Position numbers and translations under genes: made by a program
Assembly: GCA_949987705.1 (NCBI GenBank)
Contig: OX465282.1
Span: 60,323,922-60,387,921, forward strand
DNA from: Thereva unica
Lineage: Eukaryota; Arthropoda; Insecta; Diptera; Therevidae
Length of the DNA: 64,000 nt
Direction: 5' to 3'
Part shown: positions 63,329-64,000 of the stretch, in pieces
Layout: each line of letters starts with the position of its first letter
Numbering within the stretch: the first letter of the stretch is position 1
The notes under the pieces: generated by a model
Told to the model about the DNA's origin: nothing
The model's database searches: none
The model's input: only the letters and a program-made list of their open reading frames with translations

Positions 63329-64000
63329 TTTTGTAACCGCTTAGCCTACGTCCATGAGCAAAATACCAACGCTTTCCATGTTTTCAATAATTTGTGTTAA
63401 TAATAACGCAGTTAAGGAAGCATGTATAGTGGTTGTGGACATTTTAGAAATGAACTGATTTACCAGTTGACCGAACGTAATCAACTCAGAGTAAGTTGAT
63501 TTGACAAACAGAGTCAGTACTGGCACTATAATTATTTTTAGGAAAAATTCATAATTTAACAAAATATTTTTTTTTTTGCGAAATTCATGTGAAATATTTT
63601 TTCAAAGAAAATTATTTCAAATTTTTTTAGAAATTATACAAATTATTTGAATAAAAATAATTTTTTCAATGCCGTCAATACTGGTATTGAACGGCATAAA
63701 TACCGATATTATAATTTTATTATTTTACCTCAAATACCGGTATACCGGATTCCGTTATTGCAATCCCTAGTAGTATGTTATATTATAATAATATTATATT
63801 ATATTAATTATTTTATATTATATATTACGTATTATGTACTATATACTATGTACATGGGGCATACTATGTAAAATTTTATAATTTAATATTTTTATTTTTA
63901 TTAATTTTAGAATAAGAAACGCAGTTGTCTTTATTCTAATTTATTATCGACTGAAAAACAAAATCACTCAAATTTCAAAGGCAAATCGAAAATGTTACTA
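63329..64000. other. AT-rich end of window, possible hAT-like repeat end
   Basis: No gene. A palindromic word ATGCCGTCAATACTGGTATT..CGGCAT is at 63669-63697. TTGCAATCCCTA at 63758-63769, preceded by 'taccggtataccgg', resembles the end of a hAT-type non-autonomous element, but the other end is not visible. Confidence 0.3.

Overview
This 64 kb window looks like a piece of a repeat-rich arthropod genome, most likely an insect. The grounds are the mix of elements (a CsRn1-type Ty3/gypsy element primed by tRNA-Trp, a long-LTR gypsy element primed by tRNA-Lys, RNase H-bearing LINEs with DUF4780-like ORF1, RTE and Jockey LINEs, Helitron, Tc1, pogo and hAT remnants, a tRNA-derived SINE) and the AT-rich non-coding background. 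I found no convincing host protein-coding gene. The species cannot be read from the sequence. Nearly everything recognisable is a transposable element, a satellite or a foldback repeat, often nested.

Layout. 1-2418 (minus): 5'-truncated LINE with ORF1 and a long open ORF2 that runs off the left edge, abutting a pogo-like transposase tail (2404-2814, +). 4985-6888: decayed LINE pieces. 6947-8775: a ~470-bp hairpin repeat duplicated in tandem with its downstream sequence. 8830-13460: a 4.6-kb satellite of ~110/128-bp monomers with a 1,479-bp higher-order repeat. 14290-18220: Tc1-like, Helitron, RTE and hAT remnants. 20023-21760: MITE, Jockey tail, short tandem duplication. 21773-23728: 5'-truncated LINE with poly(A) and target-site duplication.

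23975-42151 is one 18.2-kb gypsy insertion (LTRs of 1,766 and 1,704 bp, 4-bp duplication AATA, tRNA-Lys primer site) placed in the loop of an older inverted repeat. Its gag is open and its pol is broken. Its leader carries a three-level nest of DNA repeats (26341-29237). Its 3' part carries a complete, apparently intact CsRn1-like element (35003-40261) with LTRs that differ by one base in a homopolymer. A tRNA-Lys-like sequence ending in CCA lies just upstream of the 3' LTR.

42389-45290: a Jockey LINE (minus) split by an RTE insertion with a 13-bp duplication. 47247-51731: foldback element, LINE RNase H fragment, tRNA-derived SINE, MITEs and an inverted/direct duplication. 51915-55221: RTE/CFDP2-like LINE pieces around a 1.1-kb satellite. 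55632-60666: a nearly full-length LINE (ORF1 intact, ORF2 with one frameshift and one stop) bounded by a 13-bp duplication. 60680-64000: LINE remnants, a 109-bp hairpin, a MITE and AT-rich sequence.

The two most interesting signals are the young CsRn1-like element with a clear -1 frameshift signal between gag and pol, and the tRNA-Lys-like sequence inside an element whose own primer site matches tRNA-Lys.
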